From the NCBI RefSeq assembly GCF_000717245.1, contig NZ_JNYQ01000004.1, forward strand, positions 248,001-312,000: a stretch of DNA of 64,000 nt, in the 5' to 3' direction. A program made the translations under genes and the position numbers. The DNA is from Kitasatospora papulosa. Its GTDB lineage: Bacteria; Actinomycetota; Actinomycetes; Streptomycetales; Streptomycetaceae. Numbering within the stretch: position 1 is the stretch's first letter; every line of letters starts with the position of its first letter. The notes beneath the pieces are model-generated. The model ran no database searches, had not been told where the DNA came from, and saw nothing but the letters and a program-made list of their open reading frames with translations. Shown here one piece after another: positions 8,519 through 15,430 of this stretch.

Positions 8519-9874
8519 TTACTCCCCTTCAACACGCATGATGCTGGCGACACCGCGCACGGTGTCCAGCTTGCGCAGCGCTTCGACGGTCCCGGAGAGG
8601 GCGGCGTCGGGCGCGCGGTGGGTGACGACGACGAGGGACGCCTCGCCGCTGCCACCCACGCGTCGCCCGCCGCCACTCTGCTCGATGCCGACTTCGTCGC
8701 CACTGCCTGAGTTCCGGCTCTGCTGGCGGACCGTATCGATGGATACGTCCTGTTCGGCGAAGACCGTCGCGACCTGGGCGAGCACGCCAGGCTTGTCGGC
8801 CACGTCGAGACTGATGTGGTACCGCGTGACCACGTCGCCCATGGGGCTGACGGGCAGACGCGTGTACGCGGACTCACCGGGGCCCGTGGTGGCCCCGACG
8901 ATGTTGCGGCAGACGGCGACGAGGTCGCCCAGGACCGCTGACGCGGTCGGGGAGCCGCCTGCGCCGGGGCCGTAGAACATCAGCTGCCCGGCGGCCTCCG
9001 CCTCGACGAAGACCGCGTTGTACGCCTCGCGGACGGAGGCCAGCGGGTGGCTGAGGGGGATCATCGCGGGGTGCACCCGGGCGGTCACGGACCTGCCGTC
9101 GGCGGCGCGCTCGCAGATGGCGAGGAGCTTGACGGTGCAGCCCATGCGGCGCGCCGAGGCGATGTCGGCGGCGGTGACCTCGGTGATGCCCTCGCGGTGC
9201 ACCTCGCCGATCTTCACCCGGGTGTGGAAGGCGATGCCCGCCAGGATCGCCGCCTTCGCGGCGGCGTCGAAGCCCTCCACGTCGGCGGTCGGGTCGGCCT
9301 CGGCGTACCCGAGGGCGGTGGCCTCGTCGAGGGCCTCGGAGTACCCGGCGCCGCTCGTGTCCATCTTGTCGAGGATGAAGTTGGTCGTGCCGTTGACGAT
9401 GCCCAGCACCCGGTTGACCTTGTCGCCCGCGAGGGACTCGCGCAGCGGGCGTACGAGCGGGATGGCACCGGCCACGGCCGCCTCGTAGTAGAGGTCCCTG
9501 CCGTACTTCTCGGCGGCGGCGTGGAGCGCGGAGCCGTCCTCGGCGAGCAGCGCCTTGTTGGCGGAGACGACCCCCGCGCCGTGCTCGAAGGCGGTCGTGA
9601 TGAGCGTGCGGGCCGGCTCGATGCCTCCGATGACCTCGACGACGACGTCGATGTCACCCCGTTTGACCAGGGCGGTCGCATCGGTGGTGATCAGCGAGGG
9701 GTCGATGCCCTCGCGCACCTTGGAGGGCCGGCGGACGGCGACACCGGCGAGCTCGACCGGTGCGCCGATGCGCGCGGCGAGGTCGTCGGCGTGCGTCGTC
9801 ATGATGCGCGCCACCTCTGTGCCGACCACTCCACAGCCCAGCAGCGCCACCTTCAGCGGACGCGTACGCATCAT
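8519..9874 (-). CDS. hom: Homoserine dehydrogenase
   Basis: NAD(P)-dependent reduction of aspartate semialdehyde to homoserine, the branch point to threonine and methionine. It is monofunctional (451 residues), with no fused aspartate kinase. The N-terminal Rossmann motif is GCGVVGTEV, the catalytic domain includes NGTTNFIL and a Lys-rich core, and an ACT domain (about 360-451) probably senses threonine. An insert in the ACT domain (SGSGDEVGIEQSGGGRRV) is Gly/Ser-rich. The start is the ATG at 9874, with a tandem ATG in the next codon. It lies between lysA and thrC. Confidence 0.97.
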   Translation of the reverse strand: MMRTRPLKVALLGCGVVGTEVARIMTTHADDLAARIGAPVELAGVAVRRPSKVREGIDPSLITTDATALVKRGDIDVVVEVIGGIEPARTLITTAFEHGAGVVSANKALLAEDGSALHAAAEKYGRDLYYEAAVAGAIPLVRPLRESLAGDKVNRVLGIVNGTTNFILDKMDTSGAGYSEALDEATALGYAEADPTADVEGFDAAAKAAILAGIAFHTRVKIGEVHREGITEVTAADIASARRMGCTVKLLAICERAADGRSVTARVHPAMIPLSHPLASVREAYNAVFVEAEAAGQLMFYGPGAGGSPTASAVLGDLVAVCRNIVGATTGPGESAYTRLPVSPMGDVVTRYHISLDVADKPGVLAQVATVFAEQDVSIDTVRQQSRNSGSGDEVGIEQSGGGRRVGGSGEASLVVVTHRAPDAALSGTVEALRKLDTVRGVASIMRVEGE

Positions 9875-9920
9875 CCGACCTCGTTTCTCATACTTCTGAT
9901 GTGTGGACCAGTCTCACTCA

Positions 9921-9949
9921 CCGGACGGGGGTTTCTGCCACCCGTCCGG
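9921..9949. terminator. Hairpin between lysA and hom
   Basis: A perfect 9-bp inverted repeat (CCGGACGGG / CCCGTCCGG) with an 11-nt loop in the 95-nt gap between lysA and hom. On the minus strand it could reduce read-through from lysA into hom or stabilise the lysA 3' end. The T-run flanks the plus-strand side, so it is not a textbook minus-strand terminator. Confidence 0.5.
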
Positions 9950-9969
9950 ATTTTGAGATGTGAATTTCA

Positions 9970-11361
9970 TCAGCCGACATCGAGTCGCAGGAGATCTTCC
10001 TCCGTCTCGCGCCGGACGATGACCCGGGCCTGTCCGTCACGCACGGCGACGACGGGCGGGCGCAGGGCGTGGTTGTAGTTGCTCGCCATGGAGCGGCAGT
10101 AGGCACCGGTGGCGGGCACCGCGATCAGGTCGCCGGGGGCCAGGTCCGACGGGAGGAACGCGTCCTTGACCACGATGTCACCGCTCTCGCAGTGCTTGCC
10201 GACGACCCGTACGAGCATGGGCTCCGCGTCGGAGCTGCGCGAGACCAGCGCGACGCTGTACTCGGCGTCGTAGAGCGCGGTGCGGATGTTGTCCGACATG
10301 CCGCCGTCGACGCTCACGTACGTGCGCAGGCCTTCGAGCGGCTTGATGGTGCCGACCTCGTACAGCGTGAAGGCGGTGGGGCCGACGATCGCGCGGCCGG
10401 GCTCGACGGAGATGCGCGGGGTCCGCAGACCGGCGGACTCGCACTCGCGGGTCACGATGTCGCCGAGCGCCTTGGCGATCTCGTGCGGCTCGCGGGGGTC
10501 GTCGTCGGAGGTGTACGCGATCCCGAGGCCGCCGCCGAGGTCGATCTCGGGGAGCTCGACGCCGTGCTCGTCGCGGACCTCGGCGAGCAGCTGCACGACG
10601 CGCCGCGCGGAGACCTCGAAGCCGGCCATGTCGAAGATCTGCGAGCCGATGTGCGAGTGGATGCCGATGAGTTCCAGGCCGTCCAGGGTGAGCGCCCTGC
10701 GGACCGCCTCGGCCGCCTGTCCGTCCGCCAGCGCGATGCCGAACTTCTGGTCCTCGTGCGCGGTGGCGATGAACTCGTGGGTGTGGGCCTCGACGCCGAC
10801 CGTGACGCGGATCTGCACGCGCTGACGCGTGCCGAGCCGCTGGGCGATGTGCGAGACGCGGGCGATCTCCTGGAAGGAGTCCAGGACGATGCGTCCGACA
10901 CCCGCCCCGACGGCCCGCTCGATCTCGGCGACCGTCTTGTTGTTGCCGTGGAAGGCGATGCGCTCGGCGGGCATCCCTGCGTCCAGCGCGGTGGCCAGCT
11001 CACCGCCGGAGCAGACGTCGAGGTTCAGCCCCTCCTCGGCGAGCCAGCGCACCACGGCGCGGGACAGGAAGGCCTTCCCGGCGTAGAACACATCGGCGTC
11101 CGTGCCGAAGGCGTCCACCCAGGCACGGCAGCGCGCCCGGAAGTCGGACTCGTCCAGGAAGTAGGCCGGCGTGCCGAACTCCTCGGCCAGCCGCGCGACT
11201 TCGATCCCGCCGACGGTCAGGGCGCCGTCCGCGTCACGGTGGACGGTGCGGGACCAGACCTTCGGGTCGAGCTCGTTCAGGTCGGCGGCCGGGGCGGAGT
11301 AGTGGCCCTCGGGAAGGACGTCGGCGTGACGGGGCCCGGCGGGGTGTGCGGATCGGCTCAT
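9970..11361 (-). CDS. lysA: Diaminopimelate decarboxylase
   Basis: Fold-III PLP enzyme catalysing the last step of lysine synthesis, meso-DAP to lysine. The product is 463 residues. The PLP lysine is in VFYAGKAF, the phosphate-binding histidine region is HSHIGSQ, the glycine loop is LGGGLGI, VEPGRAIVG follows, and the CESGDIV cysteine comes from the dimer partner. It starts at the ATG at 11361 behind a GAGAGAG stretch, 24 nt downstream of the ArgRS-like gene and upstream of hom. The cluster thus joins lysine and threonine synthesis. Confidence 0.97.
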   Translation of the reverse strand: MSRSAHPAGPRHADVLPEGHYSAPAADLNELDPKVWSRTVHRDADGALTVGGIEVARLAEEFGTPAYFLDESDFRARCRAWVDAFGTDADVFYAGKAFLSRAVVRWLAEEGLNLDVCSGGELATALDAGMPAERIAFHGNNKTVAEIERAVGAGVGRIVLDSFQEIARVSHIAQRLGTRQRVQIRVTVGVEAHTHEFIATAHEDQKFGIALADGQAAEAVRRALTLDGLELIGIHSHIGSQIFDMAGFEVSARRVVQLLAEVRDEHGVELPEIDLGGGLGIAYTSDDDPREPHEIAKALGDIVTRECESAGLRTPRISVEPGRAIVGPTAFTLYEVGTIKPLEGLRTYVSVDGGMSDNIRTALYDAEYSVALVSRSSDAEPMLVRVVGKHCESGDIVVKDAFLPSDLAPGDLIAVPATGAYCRSMASNYNHALRPPVVAVRDGQARVIVRRETEEDLLRLDVG

Positions 11362-11385
11362 CGTTCTGCTCTGCTCTCTCAGGTC

Positions 11386-12447
11386 TCAGAGGTGTTCGGG
11401 CGCGCTGATGCCGAGCAGGGACAGGCCGCCTGCGAGCACCGTCCCGGCGGCTTCGGCAAGGGCCAGCCGTGAGCGGTGGGCGGCCGAGGGTTTCTCGTCG
11501 CCGACGGGGAGCGGCGGGCAGGTGTCGTGGAGGTCGAAGAAGGCGTGCGCCACCGTTTCGAGGTGCCGGGCGAGCCGGTCCGGTGCCTGGTGGCGGGCCG
11601 CGGAGGCGAGGACGCCGGGGTGGTCGGCGAGCGCGGCGTGCAGCGAGGGCGCGTCGACGTCCTGGTCGTATCCGGCGGTGAAGCCCAGCCGCTCCGCCTC
11701 TCGGCTGAGCGCGCGGGCGCGGGAGTGGGCGTAGCGGACCAGGAACAGCGGATTGGCCTCGCCCTGCACGAGGAGGGCCTCGCCCAGGTCCGCGCGGTCG
11801 TGTCCGGCCGGCCTGAGCAGGCCCCACCGGGTGGCGTCGGCACCCAGACGTTCGAGCAGTTCCGCGGCCGTGGCCCCGGCCGGGACGGGCCGGGTCTCCA
11901 CCGGCGGAACGGGCGGCCGCCCGTGTGCGTCCACCGTGACGCCGAGACGCTCCCAGTCGGGGTCGGCCGCACCCTCACAGGTCGTACGTCCCCGGGCGCC
12001 CTGCGCACGGAGCAGCTTCATCACCGTGCCGGCCACGACCGCCGCCCGGACCTCACGCCGGTGGTGGAGCTGGTGGAGCTGCCCGGCGCACTCGGCTCCC
12101 CAGCCGTACCGGAGCCCCTGCTCCAGCACCTGCCGCACGCACGCGGCCCCCGTGGCCCCGGCTGAGGCGTCGAGCGTGAAGTTCAGGAAGCCCGGCCCGG
12201 TGATCTCGACCCTGCCGATCCCGGGCGTACCGGCCACCCGGTCCCGCAGCAGCGCGGCGACCTCCCGCGCCGGGAGCGCGGCGGGGCCGGCCAGCTGGAG
12301 GGCGACGGCGCAGGCGTAGTCGCCGCTGCCGCCGGGCCGTGTCCGCTCGACCCGTACGCGCGCGGGCACCGGCGCGCGCAGGGCGTCCTCGTCGACCGCG
12401 CGGCGCACAGCGTGCAGCACGGTCCTGGAGAGATCTGCGGGGGTCAC
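11386..12447 (-). CDS. nrtL: ArgRS-related anticodon-binding protein without a catalytic core (NrtL-like)
   Basis: Paralogue of arginyl-tRNA synthetase reduced to tRNA-contacting parts, about 353 residues. The N-terminal part matches the ArgRS N-terminal (Add-1) domain, ending in GPGFLNFTL. The Rossmann catalytic domain with its HIGH motif is missing. The C-terminal half keeps ANPLFLVRYAHSRA and a DALR anticodon-binding domain ending LLGISAPEHL. It therefore cannot charge tRNA; a role in binding tRNA-Arg is inference. The start is taken as the GTG at 12447 (VTPADLSRT), which opens the homologous region. An ATG about 17 codons upstream is possible, and neither has a strong Shine-Dalgarno. It precedes lysA and lies about 730 nt from a tRNA-Arg gene. 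Confidence 0.8.
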   Translation of the reverse strand: MTPADLSRTVLHAVRRAVDEDALRAPVPARVRVERTRPGGSGDYACAVALQLAGPAALPAREVAALLRDRVAGTPGIGRVEITGPGFLNFTLDASAGATGAACVRQVLEQGLRYGWGAECAGQLHQLHHRREVRAAVVAGTVMKLLRAQGARGRTTCEGAADPDWERLGVTVDAHGRPPVPPVETRPVPAGATAAELLERLGADATRWGLLRPAGHDRADLGEALLVQGEANPLFLVRYAHSRARALSREAERLGFTAGYDQDVDAPSLHAALADHPGVLASAARHQAPDRLARHLETVAHAFFDLHDTCPPLPVGDEKPSAAHRSRLALAEAAGTVLAGGLSLLGISAPEHL

Positions 12448-12526
12448 GGCACCAGCGTATGGGAGGAAGGGGGGCACTTCGCCAACCGGTTTCGCCATGC
12501 GGGCAGAGAGCCGCCCGCGCACGTCG

Positions 12527-12949
12527 TCAGCCGGCCGCACTCCCGGCCGTCCCCGCACCGCGCCTGCGGCCGAGGGCCGCGGGATCCTCACGGCGGGCGA
12601 GACGGCGCACCATCCGCACCAGCTCGCTCGGCTCGAAGGGCTTCGCCAGGAACGCGTCGACGCCGGAGGCCACCTCGCGCGGGGTGCACGCGCTGATGAC
12701 GGCCACGGGCAGGTGTCCGGTCCTGGGGTCCGCACGCAGCCGGGCCGCGGTCTGTATGCCGTCGAGCCGGGGCATCACCACGTCGAGGGTGATCACATCC
12801 GGGCACACCTCGTGCACCAGGTCCAGGCACTCGACGCCATCGGCCGCGGTCACGACCTCGAAGCCCTCCAGCTCGAGATTGACCCTGATCAGCTGCCGGA
12901 TGACCTTGTTGTCGTCGACAACAAGCACGCGGCCGTACGCCCCTGACAC
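12527..12949 (-). CDS. Stand-alone CheY-like response regulator
   Basis: A receiver domain of 140 residues with no DNA-binding output. It shows the acidic pair VVDDN near residue 12, the phospho-acceptor Asp in ITLDVVMPRLDG (near 55), the switch Ser/Thr in VISACT and the conserved Lys in AKPFEP. The tail after the domain is short and Arg/Gly-rich. Start: GTG at 12949, with only a weak GAAGG directly in front. No histidine kinase is nearby, so its partner is unknown. The open frame continues upstream to 13177 and would overlap the tRNA-Arg region, so the shorter start is preferred. Confidence 0.85.
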   Translation of the reverse strand: MSGAYGRVLVVDDNKVIRQLIRVNLELEGFEVVTAADGVECLDLVHEVCPDVITLDVVMPRLDGIQTAARLRADPRTGHLPVAVISACTPREVASGVDAFLAKPFEPSELVRMVRRLARREDPAALGRRRGAGTAGSAAG

Positions 12950-13178
12950 CCTTCGAGGGTAGGTCGAGCGGAGGAGCTGCGTCCGGGGTTTGCCCACTTC
13001 CGCCCCCCGAGGGGGTGGCCGGGGGCCGTCCGGTGCTCGCATGGGAGGGCTCCGCGTCCGGGCCGCCGAGCACCCCCGCGCCCCCGCGCCCGGCCCGGAC
13101 GGCGCGGCGATATCTGTTCCCGGACACCCGCCCGGAGCTGGTAGGGTTTCACTCGTCGCCGCCAAGCGCAGCGACATC

Positions 13179-13250
13179 GCCCCCGTAGCTCAGGGGATAG
13201 AGCATCGGCCTCCGGAGCCGGGTGCGCAGGTTCGAATCCTGCCGGGGGCA
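13179..13250 (+). tRNA. tRNA-Arg (anticodon CCG)
   Basis: A cloverleaf of 72 nt. Acceptor GCCCCCG pairs with CGGGGGC, the D-arm is GCTC/GAGC, the anticodon stem is TCGGC/GCCGG with loop CTCCGGA (anticodon CCG, reading CGG), and the T-arm is GCAGG-TTCGAAT-CCTGC. The discriminator is A and CCA is not encoded. A TAGGGT -10-like box at 13142-13147 fits a tRNA promoter. An intrinsic terminator follows 18 nt later. tRNA-Arg genes are frequent integration targets, but no integrase is adjacent here. Confidence 0.95.
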
Positions 13251-13267
13251 CTTCGCAGGAAGTGCCG

Positions 13268-13312
13268 AAAAGACCCTCTCGCCAGTGGAGACACTGCGCA
13301 GGGGGTCTTTTT
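13268..13312 (+). terminator. Intrinsic terminator of tRNA-Arg
   Basis: AAAAGACCC (13268-13276) pairs with GGGTCTTTT (13303-13311) and runs into a T-tract, the best Rho-independent signal in the window. It ends the tRNA-Arg transcript. Confidence 0.88.
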
Positions 13313-13379
13313 CATGCCTGCGGGAAGCCCCCGTCCCGGAACCCTGAGCGTTTTCGGACCGCTCGGGAGACGTGGCGGA

Positions 13380-13407
13380 GCCCGGGAGTCGTATCCAGCT
13401 CCCGGGC
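13380..13407. terminator. Inverted repeat left of the tRNA-like pair
   Basis: A perfect 9-bp repeat (GCCCGGGAG / CTCCCGGGC) with a 10-nt loop. It lies about 60 nt past the 5' piece of tRNA-like unit B on the minus strand, so it could be that transcript's terminator. A second small hairpin (GCGCT/AGCGC around a TGCC loop, near 13428-13441) lies between. Confidence 0.5.
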
Positions 13408-13469
13408 CCCTGGGGTTGCCACCCAATTGCGCTTGCCAGCGCGTTTAAGAGTGCGGATCAGTCGTCATA

Positions 13470-13547
13470 CCGTCGCGTTCTGCCTTTGAACTACCGCGCC
13501 GCGGAGAGGCGCAGGCCGGATTCGAACCAGCATTCAACGGTGTTCGT
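13470..13547 (-). ncRNA. Candidate circularly permuted tRNA-like gene, unit B
   Basis: On the minus strand the pieces run in swapped order. First comes a 3' piece: stem strand CCGTT (13540-13536), a 4-nt variable region, T-arm GCTGG-TTCGAAT-CCGGC (13531-13515), acceptor 3' strand CTGCGCC (13514-13508) and base T. After 6 nt (13506-13501) comes a 5' piece: acceptor 5' strand GGCGCGG (13500-13494), TA, and D-arm GTTC-AAAGGCA-GAAC (13491-13477). GGCGCGG pairs with CTGCGCC over 7 bp (one G-U). CGACGGT of the 5' piece pairs with ACCGTTG of the 3' piece over 7 bp, forming an anticodon helix between the swapped ends. CCA is not encoded. The anticodon loop is uncertain: GAC if the loop comes from the 5' piece, GAA if from the 3' piece. 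It could instead be a decayed tandem tRNA relic. Confidence 0.6.
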
Positions 13548-13611
13548 CCGTACTCGGTCGATCTGGCAATCGGCGGCGATGCTGAAGCTGGAGCGAGAGT
13601 CTGAGATTGAT

Positions 13612-13695
13612 CGCGGCTGCCTCTGCCATGTTGGGCCACCCCGGCAGGTGGTGCCGGGGGGAGGGCTCGAACCTCCACCGTTACCGCGTCTTCAG
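13612..13695 (-). ncRNA. Candidate circularly permuted tRNA-like gene, unit A
   Basis: Same swapped layout as unit B, better preserved. The 3' piece (13695-13649) reads loop CTGAAGA, stem CGCGG, a 7-nt variable region, T-arm GGAGG-TTCGAGC-CCTCC, acceptor CCCCGGC, discriminator A and an encoded CCA. After only 3 nt (13648-13646) the 5' piece starts (13645): acceptor GCCGGGG, TG, D-arm GCCC-AACATGGCAGA-GGC with the invariant GG, then CCGCG (13616-13612). Acceptor pairing is 7 of 7 Watson-Crick, the T-stem 5 of 5 and the anticodon stem CCGCG/CGCGG 5 of 5. The loop would read CT-GAA-GA, a canonical Phe anticodon, but two bases rather than one separate the D and anticodon stems and the variable region is long. 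No normal-order tRNA fits these bases. Confidence 0.65.
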
Positions 13696-13726
13696 GCTGA
13701 ACGTCAGTTTCAGCTTGCGCTCGTCA

Positions 13727-13755
13727 CACGGGCCGGACCTCAATTCCGGCCCGTG
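13727..13755. repeat. 11-bp hairpin upstream of the tRNA-like pair
   Basis: A perfect inverted repeat, CACGGGCCGGA / TCCGGCCCGTG, with a 7-nt loop, 31 nt upstream (minus sense) of tRNA-like unit A. It could be part of its leader or a second terminator for the gene to the right. Confidence 0.6.
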
Positions 13756-13767
13756 CAGGGTGCGCAG

Positions 13768-13790
13768 CCCCCGCGACAACGGCGCGGGGG
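13768..13790 (-). terminator. Hairpin after the 13833-14564 gene
   Basis: A perfect 8-bp stem (CCCCCGCG / CGCGGGGG) with a 7-nt loop, about 43 nt past the stop codon of the hypothetical gene. It is probably its terminator and separates it from the tRNA-like region. Confidence 0.6.
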
Positions 13791-13832
13791 CGTTCTTGGG
13801 GGTGCCGCCTCGTCTCCGATCCGCGTCCGGCC

Positions 13833-14564
13833 CTAGCCGAACAGGTAGCCGAAGACCGCGTCTCCGACCCGCCGGTCGGTGACCTCGGCGCCGTTGGCCT
13901 CCTCGCGGGCGAACTTCACCGCGTGCTGCAGCTTCTCGACGCGCTCGAGGAGTTCGTTCACCCGTCGCGCCGGAAGCGCTCCGGAGAACTTCACGGTCGT
14001 CCAGTAACCGATCGGCACGTCCTCGTAGTACACGTCGACCTGCGCCGGGTGCTTCTCGGTCGCCTCGGCCTTGACGTGGTTGCGCGGGACCTTCTTCGTC
14101 CGGATGGTGCGGACCGGCTCCGTCTTCCACCAGTCCGTCGAGGGGTCGAGCGACCAGGACTCGGAGGCGTCCAGGACGGGAAGCTTCTTGACGAAGGTGT
14201 GCAGGTCGGTGAGCTGCTTCTCCAGGAAGAGGAGGTAGCTGACCGGGACTTCGGCCACGACCGTGCGGCCGTCGACAGTGACGTCCGCACGGGCCGAGCA
14301 GTTCGCCCAGTCCTTCGTCGCGGTCACGTCGAACAGCCGGGTCAGCGACGCGGACATCTCACGCAGCGCCCCCTCGGCCTTGAACTGCACCCGCGCGGAC
14401 TCGGGCGGCAGCTGCTCGCCCTCTTCGTCCTTCGGCTGGTACGTACGCGAGATGCCGGCCAGCAGCGCCGGCTTCTGCACCTTGTGGTGGGCCGCGGTGA
14501 TGTCCTGGAGCGACTTGCTCTTGACACCCTTCTCCACGGCGATGATCTGGTTGAGCTTCGTCAC
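13833..14564 (-). CDS. Conserved hypothetical protein, partner of the FGE-like gene
   Basis: 243 residues, soluble, with no signal peptide or membrane segment. I do not recognise a catalytic motif. The protein begins MTKLNQIIAVEKGVKSK, has a central region with conserved-looking Trp/Asp (SWSLDPSTDWWKTEP) and ends in a predicted helix (RRVNELLERVEKLQHAVKFAREEAN). The composition is charged and normal for a real gene. It follows the FGE-like gene on the same strand by 45 nt, so the two are probably co-transcribed. A hairpin follows at 13768-13790. Its function is unknown. Confidence 0.8.
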   Translation of the reverse strand: MTKLNQIIAVEKGVKSKSLQDITAAHHKVQKPALLAGISRTYQPKDEEGEQLPPESARVQFKAEGALREMSASLTRLFDVTATKDWANCSARADVTVDGRTVVAEVPVSYLLFLEKQLTDLHTFVKKLPVLDASESWSLDPSTDWWKTEPVRTIRTKKVPRNHVKAEATEKHPAQVDVYYEDVPIGYWTTVKFSGALPARRVNELLERVEKLQHAVKFAREEANGAEVTDRRVGDAVFGYLFG

Positions 14565-14609
14565 TTCGCCCCCTTCGAGTGATCAGGAACGTACCGCACC
14601 CGTTTTCGA

Positions 14610-15317
14610 TCAGTCGCGCGAATTTCCGCCGGGCGCGCTCGTGCCGCCGCGGGCCATCCGGAAACCGAGGTCGTCGATCGCGAACGTGGGGTGGCTGCGG
14701 CGGCGTACCGTGGCACCGCAGCCGCGTTCCGCCTCGGCCCAGCCGCCGCCGCGAAAGGTGCGGTAGGCGCCGTAGACCTCCGCGTCGTAGAGGTCCCAGC
14801 ACCACTCCCAGACGTTGCCGAGCATGTCGTACAGGCCCCAGGCGTTCGGACGCCTGCCGCCCACGTCGTGGAGCCTGCCGTCCGAGTTGCCCTCGTACCA
14901 GGCGATGGTGTCGATCTCTCCGTAGCGGTAGCCGGTGGTCCCCGCCTTGCACGCGTACTGCCACTCCGCCTCCGTGGGCAGGCGGTAGCCGTCGGCGGCC
15001 GGGTCGCGGACCACCTCGCCGCTCGCCGCGTCGCGGGAGTAGACCGGGGTCAGCCCGATCCGGTCCGAGAAGCGGTTGCACAGGTCGACGGCGTCGAGCC
15101 AGCTGACGTTCGTCACCGGCAGGGCGTGCGACAGGGAGGGATCGGGGACCGTGTCCGTGAGGGCCCAGTACTGCCCGAGGGTGACGGGGAGACGGGCCAG
15201 CTGGAAGGGCTCGACGTCCTCCTGCCAGTGCGCTCCGCGGCGGTCGTCGCGGAGATCGACCGTCCCGGCCGGAATCCGGACCATGCCTGCCGCCGTCTCG
15301 TCGTCGAGCAGGCTCAC
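14610..15317 (-). CDS. FGE/sulfatase-modifying-factor-fold protein, probably not a formylglycine generator
   Basis: 235 residues with the C-type-lectin-like fold of the formylglycine-generating enzyme family. Visible motifs are VTNVSWLDAVDLCNRFS, RLPTEAEWQYACKAG, GNVWEWCWD and a C-terminal LGFRMARGG. True FGEs carry two active-site cysteines in GGSW-x-C-x(4)-C; here the first position is Glu and only the second Cys remains (GGGWAEAERGC). The enzyme is also shorter than typical FGE. It may belong with non-FGE relatives such as the EgtB or PvdO types, or have lost catalysis. It starts at the ATG at 15317 and is followed by the hypothetical partner. Confidence 0.8.
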   Translation of the reverse strand: MSLLDDETAAGMVRIPAGTVDLRDDRRGAHWQEDVEPFQLARLPVTLGQYWALTDTVPDPSLSHALPVTNVSWLDAVDLCNRFSDRIGLTPVYSRDAASGEVVRDPAADGYRLPTEAEWQYACKAGTTGYRYGEIDTIAWYEGNSDGRLHDVGGRRPNAWGLYDMLGNVWEWCWDLYDAEVYGAYRTFRGGGWAEAERGCGATVRRRSHPTFAIDDLGFRMARGGTSAPGGNSRD

Positions 15318-15430
15318 GTGACGCCCTCCCTGTCCGGAGGGCCGAAGTGCCCCCGCGGACAGGCTACTTCGGTCGGCCTGCGACCGCCGGGGAACGCGGC
15401 CCCGGGAGGGAGCACGGGGGCGGCGGCGCC

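Noticed and set aside
13445..13678. 77-residue open frame on the minus strand
   Set aside because: It runs through both tRNA-like units; its composition and start are poor and the RNA reading explains the sequence better.
13470..13700. Two ordinary tRNA genes in normal order
   Set aside because: The D-arm at 13645-13617 and the T-arm at 13531-13515 do not share a complementary acceptor (GCCGGGG against CTGCGCC), and no D-arm lies at the right distance before the T-arm at 13676-13660.
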